64,000 nt of DNA from Hymenobacter latericoloratus (GTDB lineage: Bacteria; Bacteroidota; Bacteroidia; Cytophagales; Hymenobacteraceae), in NCBI RefSeq assembly GCF_014199535.1, contig NZ_JACHNV010000003.1, forward strand, positions 807,289 to 871,288, read 5' to 3'. The notes under the pieces were generated by a model, which had not been told where the DNA came from, made no database searches, and saw only the letters and a program-made list of their open reading frames with translations. Shown here piece after piece: positions 44,500 through 52,515 of this stretch (the stretch's first letter is position 1; every line of letters begins with the position of its first letter). A program made the translations under genes and the position numbers.

Positions 44500-44637
44500 G
44501 GCAATTATGTGATGCGCCGATGGGCTAATTTGCTAAGGTGCTGATTAGGTGAGGTCGGGAAATAGTGCCACGCGGTGTTGCCCAAGTGCACATCGGGCCT
44601 GGGCAATGCGTTTCTTTCCCTGCCCAGCCGCAGGCGG

Positions 44638-46371
44638 CTAGCGCACTTCGTACAGCCAGATGTGCCAGTAGGCCCCGGGGGCAGCATACTCGCCCAAGAG
44701 CCGCAGGTTGCTGGCTTCGGGGTGGAGCAACCGGGCCGCCGACAGCACGTAGCGCCCACCCAACCGGCGGAACGACCGGGCATCAAAAGCCCAGTGGGCA
44801 ACCGCCCGCTCCGGCAACGCTGCTACCCGAAAGTTCTTGCCCAGCTCCGCCGAAAATAAGTAGCACCGGTTGCCCCAGGCATCGAAGTAGGTACGCAGCT
44901 CCGGGCTCCGGGCCAACTCCCCAGCAATCAGCTCCCGAAACTGGTGCTTGTAGGCCAGGGGGTAATTGTTCTGGTAAGCATCCAGGGTGTAAAATCCATT
45001 GAGCGAAGCCACGGCCGGCGCAAAACCCAGGCAGGCTACCCGGTACCGGGCCGGCTGCTGGCCGGTACGCGCCTCTACATCCTGCCGGATGCGCCTAAAT
45101 AGCTCCGGGGCCACGTAGGCAGCGTAGGTAGGCTCGGTGGCGGGCAGCCGGCCCAGCAGGCGCCGCACGTTCAGAGTCCACTCGGTGTTCATACCCAACC
45201 CAAGAAGGAGCTGTAGCCCCACCAGGGCAGCCCGCAGGCCGGGCCCCGGCAGGTGGCGCAGGCTGAACGCCAGGACCCCGAACCAGAGCAGTGGGGTCAG
45301 GAAGTGGAAGCGGGAAAGATTGAACGCCCGCAGCGGGGGCACCGTCTGCTGCACTACCCCTATCAACTGAGGGTAAAAGCCACAGAACAGGGCTACCCCC
45401 ACCAGCACGCCCACCCCCGCCAGCAGCTTCCGCAGCAAGCGCCGCCGGGCGGCACCGGCTGGCGCATAGGCCAGCGCCAACCCGGCTGCCAGCAGCGGGG
45501 CGGCCCGCAGAAACAAGCCGGCATGGTACTGCCCCAGCAGCAGGTAGCGCCCGGCACTGGCCAGTCCTACCCCTACCCCACCAGGCGCCAGGCGGGCGTA
45601 GTCAAATTCGAGGCGGTGGGGCACGAACTGCCGCTTCACCAGCAGCGAGTACACCAGCGGATATTCTACTACCCCGTAGCTTATGCCCAGCACCAGCAGC
45701 CCCAGCACCGGCCGCCACGCTATCCGGCGGTGGCGCCAGGTGTCCCGGAGCAGCAACAGCCCGGCCGCCGCCAGCACAAACATACCCGCCAGCACCAAGC
45801 TCGACCAAAAGGCAAACACCACCAGCACCAGCCAGTCGGACCAGCGGCCGGGGCCGCGGCGCAGGTTCAGCAGGGCCAGCGCTACCCAGGGCTGCCCCAG
45901 CACCGAAACCCCGTAGGCGGTGTAAGCCGGCAGCACGGCCCAGGCCAGCGCCAGGCCAGCGCACAGGGCTGCCAGCCGGGGGCCGGGCAAGCCGTAGCGG
46001 CGCAGCAGCAGGTACATGCCCAGCAACCCCGCCAGGCGCACCAGCAGCTCGTGCAGCAGGTAAGCTTCCAGCGGCGGGAACAGGGCCATCAGCCCGACCA
46101 AAGGCTGCAACCCGGGCCGCAGAGCGTTACGGGGCAGGCCGTTCATCAACCGATCCACGCGGGTGGTAGAGCGGTAATCAAGCGCCTTGCCTTCCTGCAG
46201 CAGTGCATACGGCGGGGCCAGCTCCGTGTCCAGGTTATCGTCGATGAGGATGTAAGTAGCTCCCGACTGGGCCGCGTAGGCCAGGCTTAACGTCAGCAGG
46301 AGTGCTACGGCCCAGAGCAACGGCGGGAAGGCGGAAAGCCGCCAGGGCTTTCCCGTAGTATATTCGGGCAT
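44638..46371 (-). CDS. Large polytopic membrane protein, DUF6044-like
   Basis: 577 residues with about eleven membrane helices and a soluble C-terminal part (about 430-577). The first loop carries ILIDDNLDTELAPPYALL, an acidic motif in the position used by GT-C enzymes, which suggests a glycosyltransferase or DUF6044-type surface polysaccharide protein; the assignment is tentative. ATG 46371 is chosen because the -7 promoter box (46396-46403) overlaps the only more upstream start, a TTG at 46398. Confidence 0.7.
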   Translation of the reverse strand: MPEYTTGKPWRLSAFPPLLWAVALLLTLSLAYAAQSGATYILIDDNLDTELAPPYALLQEGKALDYRSTTRVDRLMNGLPRNALRPGLQPLVGLMALFPPLEAYLLHELLVRLAGLLGMYLLLRRYGLPGPRLAALCAGLALAWAVLPAYTAYGVSVLGQPWVALALLNLRRGPGRWSDWLVLVVFAFWSSLVLAGMFVLAAAGLLLLRDTWRHRRIAWRPVLGLLVLGISYGVVEYPLVYSLLVKRQFVPHRLEFDYARLAPGGVGVGLASAGRYLLLGQYHAGLFLRAAPLLAAGLALAYAPAGAARRRLLRKLLAGVGVLVGVALFCGFYPQLIGVVQQTVPPLRAFNLSRFHFLTPLLWFGVLAFSLRHLPGPGLRAALVGLQLLLGLGMNTEWTLNVRRLLGRLPATEPTYAAYVAPELFRRIRQDVEARTGQQPARYRVACLGFAPAVASLNGFYTLDAYQNNYPLAYKHQFRELIAGELARSPELRTYFDAWGNRCYLFSAELGKNFRVAALPERAVAHWAFDARSFRRLGGRYVLSAARLLHPEASNLRLLGEYAAPGAYWHIWLYEVR

Positions 46372-46395
46372 AATAGCTGAAGAAAGCAGTCGGGG

Positions 46396-46403
46396 CAAAA
46401 GTA
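46396..46403 (-). promoter_or_regulatory. TAnnTTTG -7 box
   Basis: Minus-strand TACTTTTG, 24 nt before the ATG at 46371. Confidence 0.7.
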
Positions 46404-46485
46404 AAATTTCCTTTCGGGAGGCTCAGCCACCCGGCTATTCGCGCCGTTATATATAGTTACTCCTCTATTTCCTTTCCCGTGTTGT

Positions 46486-46908
46486 ATGCATCAGCGCCTA
46501 CTTTCTGCACCCGGCAGTCCCAACTTCTGCCGCATAGTCTATGATGAAGCCCATCATTGGCTGAATGCTACCTGGACGGGCTACGTTAGCCCTGATTACG
46601 CGCACGATGGCGCCGCCGTGGGCCTGCAGCTGCTTCGGCAGCTCAACTGCTCCTGCCTGCTCAATGACAACAGCGGCATTCAGGGGCCCTGGTTTGATTC
46701 TCTGGAGTGGCTGGCTACCAAGTGGGGGCCAGCGGCGGCGGCGGCCGGCCTGCGCTACATTGCGCACGTACCCCAGCCCACTGCCACCGTCAACTCCTGG
46801 TTTTACCCATCGGGGCAGCGGCTGCTGGCGCAGTTTGAAATTCAGGTCTTTGATAACCAGTATGAGGCCGTGGAGTGGCTGAGTAGCTGCCAGCGCCAGG
46901 CCAGCTGA
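46486..46908 (+). CDS. Small soluble protein, possibly SpoIIAA/STAS-like
   Basis: 140 residues, with no signal peptide or membrane helix. The order of predicted strands and helices (NFCRIVYDEAHHWLNATW, GAAVGLQLLRQLNCSCLLNDNSG, WFDSLEWLATKWGPAAAAAGLRYIAH, FEIQVFDNQYEAVEWLSS) resembles small SpoIIAA-like/STAS proteins found as orphans in Bacteroidota. This is fold-level guesswork; no catalytic motif is seen. It is convergent with xerD, with only 19 bp between stops. Confidence 0.65.
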   Translation: MHQRLLSAPGSPNFCRIVYDEAHHWLNATWTGYVSPDYAHDGAAVGLQLLRQLNCSCLLNDNSGIQGPWFDSLEWLATKWGPAAAAAGLRYIAHVPQPTATVNSWFYPSGQRLLAQFEIQVFDNQYEAVEWLSSCQRQAS

Positions 46909-46927
46909 GCCGCCGGGCTGGTGCTGG

Positions 46928-47830
46928 TTAGCTGCGCGGATGAAACTCCGTAATCACCTGACGCAGGTAGTCCCGGTCGAGGTGGGTGTAGATTTCGGTG
47001 GTCGTGATGCTCTCGTGGCCCAGCATTTCCTGCACGGCCCGCAGGTCGGCGCCGCCTTCAATGAGGTGGGTAGCAAAGCTGTGCCGGAACGTGTGCGGGC
47101 TGATGCTCTTGCGGACACCGGCTTTTTCGGCGGCGGCCTTAATGATGTTGAACACCATCACGCGCGAGAGGCCCGCCCCGCGCTTGTTCAGAAACACGGT
47201 ATCCTCGTGCCCCGGCTTAATGTCGAGGTGGGCCCGGATGCCCTGCAGGTAGAAGCCCAGGTGCTTCAGCGCATCGCGCCCGATGGGCACCAGCCGCTCC
47301 TTGCTGCCCTTGCCCAGCACCCGCACAAAGCCCTGGTCGGCGTAGAGGTTGGAAAGGCGCAGCCCCGTCAGCTCGCTCACGCGCAGGCCGGAGCTGTACA
47401 GCACCTCCAGCATGGCCCGGTTGCGGGTGCCCTCGGGCGTGCTCAGGTCGATGCCGTCGAGGATCTGCTCAATTTCGGGGTAGCTGAGCGTGTCGGGCAG
47501 TTTGCGGCCGGTTTTGGGCGCGTCCAGCGTATCGGTGGGGTCCAGCGTGAGCAGGTCCTCCATAATCAGGAAGCGGTAGAAGGCCTTGATGCCCGAGAGA
47601 GTACGGGCCTGCGAAGTGGCCGTCATGCCCAGGCTGCCCAGCCAGGCCAGGAAGTCGCGCAGAATGCGGGTGGTTACCTGCTGGGGCGAGGCCGGGAGCT
47701 TTTCTACTTCCAGGTACTGGCGCAGCTTCTGCACGTCGCGCACGTAGGCTTCCACGGAGTTGGCTGAAAGAGACTTTTCAAGCTGCAGGTAGCCTTCGAA
47801 CTGTTTGAGCGCAATAGACCAGGTGGACAT
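46928..47830 (-). CDS. xerD: Tyrosine recombinase XerD
   Basis: 300 residues. N-terminal SAM-like core-binding domain (1-105) and catalytic domain with Arg150 (SSGLRVSE), Lys174/177 (GKGSKE), His246 and Arg249 (SPHTFRH), His272 (LGHES) and nucleophile Tyr281 (EIYTH). It acts with its partner at dif to resolve chromosome dimers under FtsK control, and ftsK lies in the same window. It is divergent from aroQ with promoter boxes for both genes in the gap, a conserved Bacteroidota arrangement. XerC is not in view. Confidence 0.92.
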   Translation of the reverse strand: MSTWSIALKQFEGYLQLEKSLSANSVEAYVRDVQKLRQYLEVEKLPASPQQVTTRILRDFLAWLGSLGMTATSQARTLSGIKAFYRFLIMEDLLTLDPTDTLDAPKTGRKLPDTLSYPEIEQILDGIDLSTPEGTRNRAMLEVLYSSGLRVSELTGLRLSNLYADQGFVRVLGKGSKERLVPIGRDALKHLGFYLQGIRAHLDIKPGHEDTVFLNKRGAGLSRVMVFNIIKAAAEKAGVRKSISPHTFRHSFATHLIEGGADLRAVQEMLGHESITTTEIYTHLDRDYLRQVITEFHPRS

Positions 47831-47871
47831 AGGAGGCGGGGTAGGAACTGGAAAGCACGGGGTGCTACCCG

Positions 47872-47879
47872 CAAAAGTA
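47872..47879 (-). promoter_or_regulatory. TAnnTTTG -7 box of xerD
   Basis: Minus-strand TACTTTTG, 41 nt before the xerD ATG. Confidence 0.7.
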
Positions 47880-47933
47880 GGAGTTAGTAGCTGCCGTAGC
47901 GGGCCAGGGCTTCGGTTGCGCCCGGAATGGCAA

Positions 47934-47941
47934 TACCTTTG
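47934..47941 (+). promoter_or_regulatory. TAnnTTTG -7 box of aroQ
   Basis: TACCTTTG, with TTGC 14-15 nt upstream as a possible -33 element; it lies 36 nt before the aroQ ATG at 47978 and downstream of the longer frame's start, which therefore cannot be used. Confidence 0.75.
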
Positions 47942-47977
47942 TTCCTGTATTTCGCCTACCTCCTAGCCCTCTCCCCT

Positions 47978-48424
47978 ATGCAAATCCTCCTGCTCAACGG
48001 CCCCAACCTCAACCTGCTCGGGCGGCGCGAACCGGGCATTTACGGCTCCCGCTCTTTTGAGGACTACCTGCCCGAGCTGCGCGAAGCCTTTCCGCAGTTT
48101 GAGCTGGAGCATTTCCAGAGCAACCACGAGGGCGAGCTGATTGACAAGCTGCACGAGGTGGGCTTCAGCTACCACGGCATTGTGCTGAATGCGGGTGGCT
48201 ACACCCACACCAGCGTGGCCCTGGCCGATGCCATTGCCGCCATTCATACGCCTGTGGTGGAGGTGCACCTGAGCAACCTGCACGCCCGCGAGGAGTTCCG
48301 CCAGAAAAGCCTGCTGGGCCGCAACTGCGTGGGCAGCATCAGCGGCTTCAAGCTCGAGAGCTACAAACTGGCCCTGCACTACTTCGACGGCCAACGCCCC
48401 AAACGGGTGGGGTTTAAGGTTTGA
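47978..48424 (+). CDS. aroQ: Type II 3-dehydroquinate dehydratase
   Basis: 148 residues, the standard length. MQILLLNGPNLNLLGRREP opens the protein; catalytic Tyr22, Asn71 and His77 (NAGGYTH), His97 (VEVHLSN) and Arg104 are all present. It converts 3-dehydroquinate to 3-dehydroshikimate in the shikimate pathway and is a dodecamer in other species. The promoter box inside the longer open frame fixes the start at 47978. Confidence 0.95.
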   Translation: MQILLLNGPNLNLLGRREPGIYGSRSFEDYLPELREAFPQFELEHFQSNHEGELIDKLHEVGFSYHGIVLNAGGYTHTSVALADAIAAIHTPVVEVHLSNLHAREEFRQKSLLGRNCVGSISGFKLESYKLALHYFDGQRPKRVGFKV

Positions 48425-48429
48425 TTTTT

Positions 48430-48620
48430 GGTGAGGAGGTGAATGGTGACAAGTGAATAGTGACAAGTAACAGGTGCCGTGCCAAGGCTTTGGCGGATAC
48501 CAAGGGGTAGGCGGATATCGTTCCAGCGGCGCACATGGCGCAAGCAGGGCTTCGCCCTGGAACCTACCTCCATTCACCTCATCACCTCTTCACTTCATCA
48601 CCCCATCACCCCATCACCTT
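48430..48620. repeat. Paired repeat, heptads on one side and octads on the other
   Basis: The left array (about 48430-48474) is 7-base words GGTGAGG, AGGTGAA, TGGTGAC, AAGTGAA, TAGTGAC, AAGTAAC. The right array (about 48570-48620) is 8-base words of the TCACCCCA type. 48430-48446 and 48570-48586 are inverted copies (16 of 17). It starts 6 bp after the aroQ stop. Confidence 0.85.
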
Positions 48621-48648
48621 TTACCGCATCACCCCGGCCCCCAATCCA

Positions 48649-48656
48649 TACCTTTG
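48649..48656 (+). promoter_or_regulatory. TAnnTTTG -7 box of the aminotransferase gene
   Basis: TACCTTTG, 29 nt before the ATG at 48686 and just after the octad array. Confidence 0.7.
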
Positions 48657-48685
48657 CGTTTCCATTTCCCTAGCCTTCTCTTCCT

Positions 48686-49753
48686 ATGTATACATTCAAT
48701 CCCGGCCCTTCGCAAGTGTATCCGCAGGTGCGCCAATACCTGCAGGATGCCTTTGATGAGGGCTGGCTCTCGGCCCAGCACCGCGGTGAGCGGTTTGTGC
48801 AACTGATGCGCCAGACGGTGCAGGAGCTGAAAAACAAGCTCAACGTGCCGCAGGATTACACCGTGTTCTTTATGAGCTCGGCCACAGAGTGTTGGGAAGT
48901 GCTGGCCCAGAGCCTCACTCCCACCAAGAGCTTCCACCTCTACAACGGGGCTTTTGGCGAAAAATGGTTTGAGTACGCCAAGGCCCTGCGCCCGGCTACT
49001 ACCGGCATCCAATTCGGGCCCGACGAAATTCCGGACGTGCACCGCCTGCCGGGCCTCGATGAGCAAACCGACCTGGTATGCATCACGCAGAACGAAACCA
49101 GCAACGCCACCCAGCTCCGCGACGGGGTGGTGCTCAACATCTATAACCGCCTGCCCGGCAACGCCCTACTGGCCGTAGATGCTACCTCCTCCCTGGCCGG
49201 TATTCAGCTCAAGTACATCAAGGCCGATATCTGGTACGCCTCGGTGCAGAAGTGCTTCGGGCTGCCGGCGGGCCTTTCCGTGATGCTGCTTTCACCCCGG
49301 GCTGTGGAGCGCCTGCGCAAAATCAATGAGCGCAGCCACTACAACTCGCTCACGGCCCAGTACGAGAAAATGCTCAACTACCAGACCACCCACACCCCCA
49401 ACGTGCTGGGCATCTACCTGCTGAGCCGCGTCATGGCCGACCGGGCGCCCATCAAAGCCATTCATCAGCATCTGCAGGAGCGCGCCACCAAGCTCTACGA
49501 CTACTTCGACCAGGCCACCCAGCTTTCCCCCCTCATCACCAACCCCGAGGCCCGCTCCACCACGGTCATTGGACTGCAGGGCGCCCCTACCCTCATCGAG
49601 GAAGTAAAGCGTCGGGCCCTGGCCCAGGGCCTGCAGCTGGGCAGCGGCTACGGCAGCTGGAAGCCTACCAGCCTGCGCATTGCTAACTTCCCCGCCATCC
49701 CCGACGCGGCCTTCGAGCAGTTGGTGCAGTTCTTCGCCCGGGAGTTTGCCTAA
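48686..49753 (+). CDS. Class V PLP-dependent aminotransferase
   Basis: 355 residues of fold-type I. FNPGPSQVYP opens the protein as in SerC and alanine-glyoxylate aminotransferases; the PLP pocket has Asp165 (AVDATSS) and the Schiff-base Lys189 (SVQKCFGLPAG). The C-terminal small domain ends RIANFPAIPDAAFEQLV. It may act as a phosphoserine aminotransferase or a related enzyme; substrate not fixed by sequence. No serA is adjacent, which leaves the serine-pathway role open. Confidence 0.82.
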   Translation: MYTFNPGPSQVYPQVRQYLQDAFDEGWLSAQHRGERFVQLMRQTVQELKNKLNVPQDYTVFFMSSATECWEVLAQSLTPTKSFHLYNGAFGEKWFEYAKALRPATTGIQFGPDEIPDVHRLPGLDEQTDLVCITQNETSNATQLRDGVVLNIYNRLPGNALLAVDATSSLAGIQLKYIKADIWYASVQKCFGLPAGLSVMLLSPRAVERLRKINERSHYNSLTAQYEKMLNYQTTHTPNVLGIYLLSRVMADRAPIKAIHQHLQERATKLYDYFDQATQLSPLITNPEARSTTVIGLQGAPTLIEEVKRRALAQGLQLGSGYGSWKPTSLRIANFPAIPDAAFEQLVQFFAREFA

Positions 49754-49924
49754 ATCACTGATTAACGCTGATTCATCTGATTTCGCTGATTTTTTGTTCA
49801 GTGAGCCAGCCACCCCACGTACCGCTCAAGAAATCGACATTCAGCGTGTTGCACTAAGCGCCAACACCACTCTCCAGAGCCTAAAATCAGCGAAATCACG
49901 ATCAATCAGCGTCAATCAGCGATT
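49753..49924. repeat. Paired repeat, CTGATT type, filling a gene gap
   Basis: Arms 49753-49794 and 49883-49924 are inverted near-copies with spaced CGCTGATT words (about 10 bp apart). The left arm touches the aminotransferase stop codon and the right arm ends 1 bp before the MarC ATG. Confidence 0.85.
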
Positions 49925-49925
49925 C

Positions 49926-50486
49926 ATGTTCAGCTTCAAGGAAATTGCCTCCGTCACGCTCACGCTTTTCGCCATCATTGACATTCTGGGCTCCATCCCA
50001 ATTATCATCCAGATCCGGCAGCGCGAGGGCAAGATTGAGTCGGAGAAAGCAACCTTGGTGGCGGGGCTGCTGATGGTGGCCTTTCTGTTTCTGGGCCAGA
50101 GCATCCTTTCCCTGTTCGGGGTTGATTTTCAGTCGTTTGCTCTGGCTGGCGCCATCATCATCTTTCTTATTGGCATGGAGATGATTCTGGGGGTAGAGCT
50201 GTTCAAGCACAACCCGCTGGCTTCCACGGGCTCCATCGTGCCCCTGGCGTTTCCGCTGATTGTAGGCGCCGGCACCATGACGACGCTGCTCTCCCTGCGG
50301 GCGGCCTATCAGCTGCCCAATGTGCTGGCGGGCGTGCTGGTAAACCTGGTGTTTGTGTACCTGGTGCTGAAAAGCTCGGCCTGGATTGAGCGCAAGCTGG
50401 GCAAGGCCGGCGAGGATATTCTGCGCCGCGTGTTCGGCGTCATTCTGCTGGCCATTGCCATCAAACTGTTTAAAAGTAATTTTTAA
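49926..50486 (+). CDS. MarC family integral membrane protein
   Basis: 186 residues with six hydrophobic helices in two triplets. FAIIDILGSIPIIIQI in helix 1, the FIIxFLIGMEM-like stretch in helix 3 and PLAFPLIVGAGTMTTLLSLR are MarC/YhgN/SnatA features. The family is poorly understood; some archaeal members transport small amino acids. The upstream frame is repeat DNA, so ATG 49926 is the start. Confidence 0.88.
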   Translation: MFSFKEIASVTLTLFAIIDILGSIPIIIQIRQREGKIESEKATLVAGLLMVAFLFLGQSILSLFGVDFQSFALAGAIIIFLIGMEMILGVELFKHNPLASTGSIVPLAFPLIVGAGTMTTLLSLRAAYQLPNVLAGVLVNLVFVYLVLKSSAWIERKLGKAGEDILRRVFGVILLAIAIKLFKSNF

Positions 50487-50492
50487 TTACCA

Positions 50493-50592
50493 GTGTAGGG
50501 AGCGGGGCTTGCCCCCGCCCGGCGTCCGCGTCACATGCGGAATTGTAACTACGGCGCGACCAACGGGCGGGGGCAAGCCCCGCTCCCTACAC
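50493..50592. repeat. REP-like perfect 28-bp palindrome, GTAGGGAGCGGGG family
   Basis: Arms 50493-50520 and 50565-50592 are perfect inverted copies around a 44-nt loop. It starts 6 bp after the MarC stop and ends 17 bp before the rnhA start. It is extremely GC-rich. Confidence 0.92.
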
Positions 50593-50609
50593 GCTTTTTC
50601 CCTGTTCCC

Positions 50610-51077
50610 TTGATTCACTTATTCACCGACGGCTCCTCGCGGGGCAACCCAGGGCCCGGCGGCTACGGGGCGTTGCTGCGCTTCGGGCAGCACGAGAAAG
50701 AGCTGACCCAGGGCTTCCGCCTTACTACCAACAACCGTATGGAACTGCTGGCCGTGATTGTAGGCCTGGAAGCCATCAACCGCCCCGAGCTGCCCATTAC
50801 CGTGGTTACCGACTCGCGCTACGTGGTGGATGCGGTAGAGAAGCGTTGGGTATTCGGGTGGGCCAACAAGCCCGATTTCGGCAAGAAAGCCAACGAGGAC
50901 CTCTGGCGCCGCTTCCTGAAAGTGTACAAGCAGCGCACCGTGCAGTTTCGTTGGGTGCGCGGCCACAACGGCCACCCCGAAAATGAGCGGTGCGACCAAC
51001 TGGCCGTATGGAGCGCCACCCAGGGCAAGCTGCTGATTGACGAGGGCTACGAGCTGATTGAAGCCAAGCGGGGGTAG
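50610..51077 (+). CDS. rnhA: Ribonuclease HI
   Basis: 155 residues from a TTG start. The catalytic carboxylates are Asp7 (FTDGSSRGNPGPGG), Glu45 (NNRMELLA), Asp68 (VVTDSRYV) and Asp129 (ERCDQLA), with His in WVRGHNGHPEN. It cuts RNA in RNA-DNA hybrids. The only upstream ATG (50535) lies in the loop of the palindrome and would add 25 unrelated residues, so the TTG giving MIHLFTDGS is preferred. The next gene starts 1 nt after the stop. Confidence 0.93.
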   Translation: MIHLFTDGSSRGNPGPGGYGALLRFGQHEKELTQGFRLTTNNRMELLAVIVGLEAINRPELPITVVTDSRYVVDAVEKRWVFGWANKPDFGKKANEDLWRRFLKVYKQRTVQFRWVRGHNGHPENERCDQLAVWSATQGKLLIDEGYELIEAKRG

Positions 51078-51078
51078 T

Positions 51079-51801
51079 ATGCCCAACTCCTACTTCCAGT
51101 TCAAGCAGTTTCGGGTAGAGCAGGGCGCGTGTGCCATGAAGGTGAGCACCGACGCCTGCGTGCTGGGCGCCGTGGCAGCTGTGGAGGGCGCTACCCGTAT
51201 TCTGGACATTGGCTCCGGCACCGGCCTGCTGGCCCTGATGGCGGCGCAGCGCAACCCGGAAGCTTATATCGAAGCCGTGGAGCTGGACGCGGCGGCGGCA
51301 ACTCAGGCCGCTGAAAACTTCCACTCAAGCCCCTGGCGTGCGCGCCTGCTGCTGCACGCGCAGCCGCTGGCAGCATTTGCTGCCACCCAGCCCGCCCCCT
51401 TCGACTGTATCATTTGTAACCCGCCGTTCTTCCGCAATTCGCTGCGCTCCCCCAGCGCCGGCCGCACCACCGCCCGCCACACCGCCCCCGACTCGCTCAC
51501 GTTCACCGAGCTGGCCCGTTTCGCCGCCGATTTTCTGACGCCGGCCGGGCTGCTCACCGTGCTGCTACCCCCGCCCGAAATGCTCCACTTCGAGCGGGAA
51601 GCCGCCGCGGCCGGCCTCTACCCCACTACCCGCCTGGTGGTGCATCACCGGCCGGGCAGCAAGGCCCTGCGCCACATTACCGGCTTTGGCCACCAGTTGG
51701 GGGTAGTGCGGGAGCAGCCGCTTTTTTTGCACGAAGGAAATGAGGAAGCCTACTCCGAACCGTTCCGGGAGTTGCTAGGGCCCTTTTATCTGGCCTTGTA
51801 A
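51079..51801 (+). CDS. trmN6: tRNA1(Val) (adenine37-N6)-methyltransferase-like
   Basis: 240 residues. SAM motif ILDIGSGTGLLALMAA (about 40-56), the AVELDAAA acidic motif, and the N6-adenine catalytic motif CIICNPPFF (about 107-115) define the YfiC/TrmN6 family. It would methylate A37 of tRNA-Val. It begins 1 nt after the rnhA stop, so the two RNA-acting genes are translationally linked. Confidence 0.87.
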   Translation: MPNSYFQFKQFRVEQGACAMKVSTDACVLGAVAAVEGATRILDIGSGTGLLALMAAQRNPEAYIEAVELDAAAATQAAENFHSSPWRARLLLHAQPLAAFAATQPAPFDCIICNPPFFRNSLRSPSAGRTTARHTAPDSLTFTELARFAADFLTPAGLLTVLLPPPEMLHFEREAAAAGLYPTTRLVVHHRPGSKALRHITGFGHQLGVVREQPLFLHEGNEEAYSEPFRELLGPFYLAL

Positions 51802-51813
51802 CGGGGCAGGGCG

Positions 51814-52515
51814 TTAGACATCGGGCAGCAACTGCCGCAGGTGGGCGAGTTTTTGTTGGTGCAGGGTATCGAGCAGGTCGGCTTGCAGTTGCCCGAAGTG
51901 GGTGGCGGGGTAGTGGCGCAGCACCCGGCCCTCGGCCAGCACGGTTATTTCGTCGCACAGCTCGGTGAGGGAGCCCAGCAGGTGCGAGGTAAGCAGAATG
52001 CCAACTCCTTGCTCCCGCAGTCGGCGCAGCACTTCCATTACCAGCAAATTCGTGCTTAAATCCAGGCCATTGAAGGGCTCGTCGAGGATGAGGTAGCGGA
52101 AGTTCTGCACCAGCAGCGCCAGCAAGGCCAGCTTCTTTTTCATGCCCGCCGAATACTCCTCGGCGTACTGATCCAGCGGCAGTTCCAGCAGGTAGTTCCA
52201 GCCGGTTAGGTCGGGCACGGGTCGGCCGCGGGCCTGCAGGCAGAATTCTACGTACTCGCGGCCGGTAATGCGCGGATAGAAGTAGGGCTCGTAAGGCAAC
52301 AGGCCCGTGTGCTGCCGGAGGGACAGGCCCGTAGTTTCCCGCACCGTGCCCGCATAATCTGTATGCAGGCCGTAAAGGCAGTGCAACAGGGTTGTTTTGC
52401 CGGCGCCGTTGGCGCCTACCAGTCCGTGCAGGGTACCGGGCCGCAAAGTCAGATCGATGTGGTGTAGAACGGGGTGAGGGCCAAACGCTTTGCGTAAACC
52501 GCGAATCTCAAGCAT
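51814..52515 (-). CDS. ABC transporter ATP-binding protein
   Basis: 233 residues. Walker A GANGAGKTTLLH (about 35-46), signature YSAGMKKKLALLALL, Walker B YLILDEPFNGLD, and a conserved His in the switch (LTSHLL). It resembles CcmA-type ATPases of ABC-2 exporters. Its first 8 bp overlap the membrane partner gene, so the two form one transporter. Substrate unknown. It is convergent with trmN6, with 12 bp between the stops and no clear terminator. Confidence 0.88.
   Translation of the reverse strand: MLEIRGLRKAFGPHPVLHHIDLTLRPGTLHGLVGANGAGKTTLLHCLYGLHTDYAGTVRETTGLSLRQHTGLLPYEPYFYPRITGREYVEFCLQARGRPVPDLTGWNYLLELPLDQYAEEYSAGMKKKLALLALLVQNFRYLILDEPFNGLDLSTNLLVMEVLRRLREQGVGILLTSHLLGSLTELCDEITVLAEGRVLRHYPATHFGQLQADLLDTLHQQKLAHLRQLLPDV

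Noticed and set aside
36826..46371. A polysaccharide gene cluster formed by the acetyltransferase and the two large membrane proteins
   Set aside because: Housekeeping genes (DUF2851, Sel1, lolA, ftsK) lie between them, and there is no nucleotide-sugar synthesis gene or soluble glycosyltransferase, so no cluster can be claimed.
48570..48620. CRISPR-like spacing of repeats
   Set aside because: Words are 8 bases in direct tandem without spacers, and no cas genes exist in the window.
50535..50609. ATG start for rnhA 75 nt further upstream
   Set aside because: It lies in the loop of a perfect palindrome and adds residues unlike any RNase HI N-terminus.
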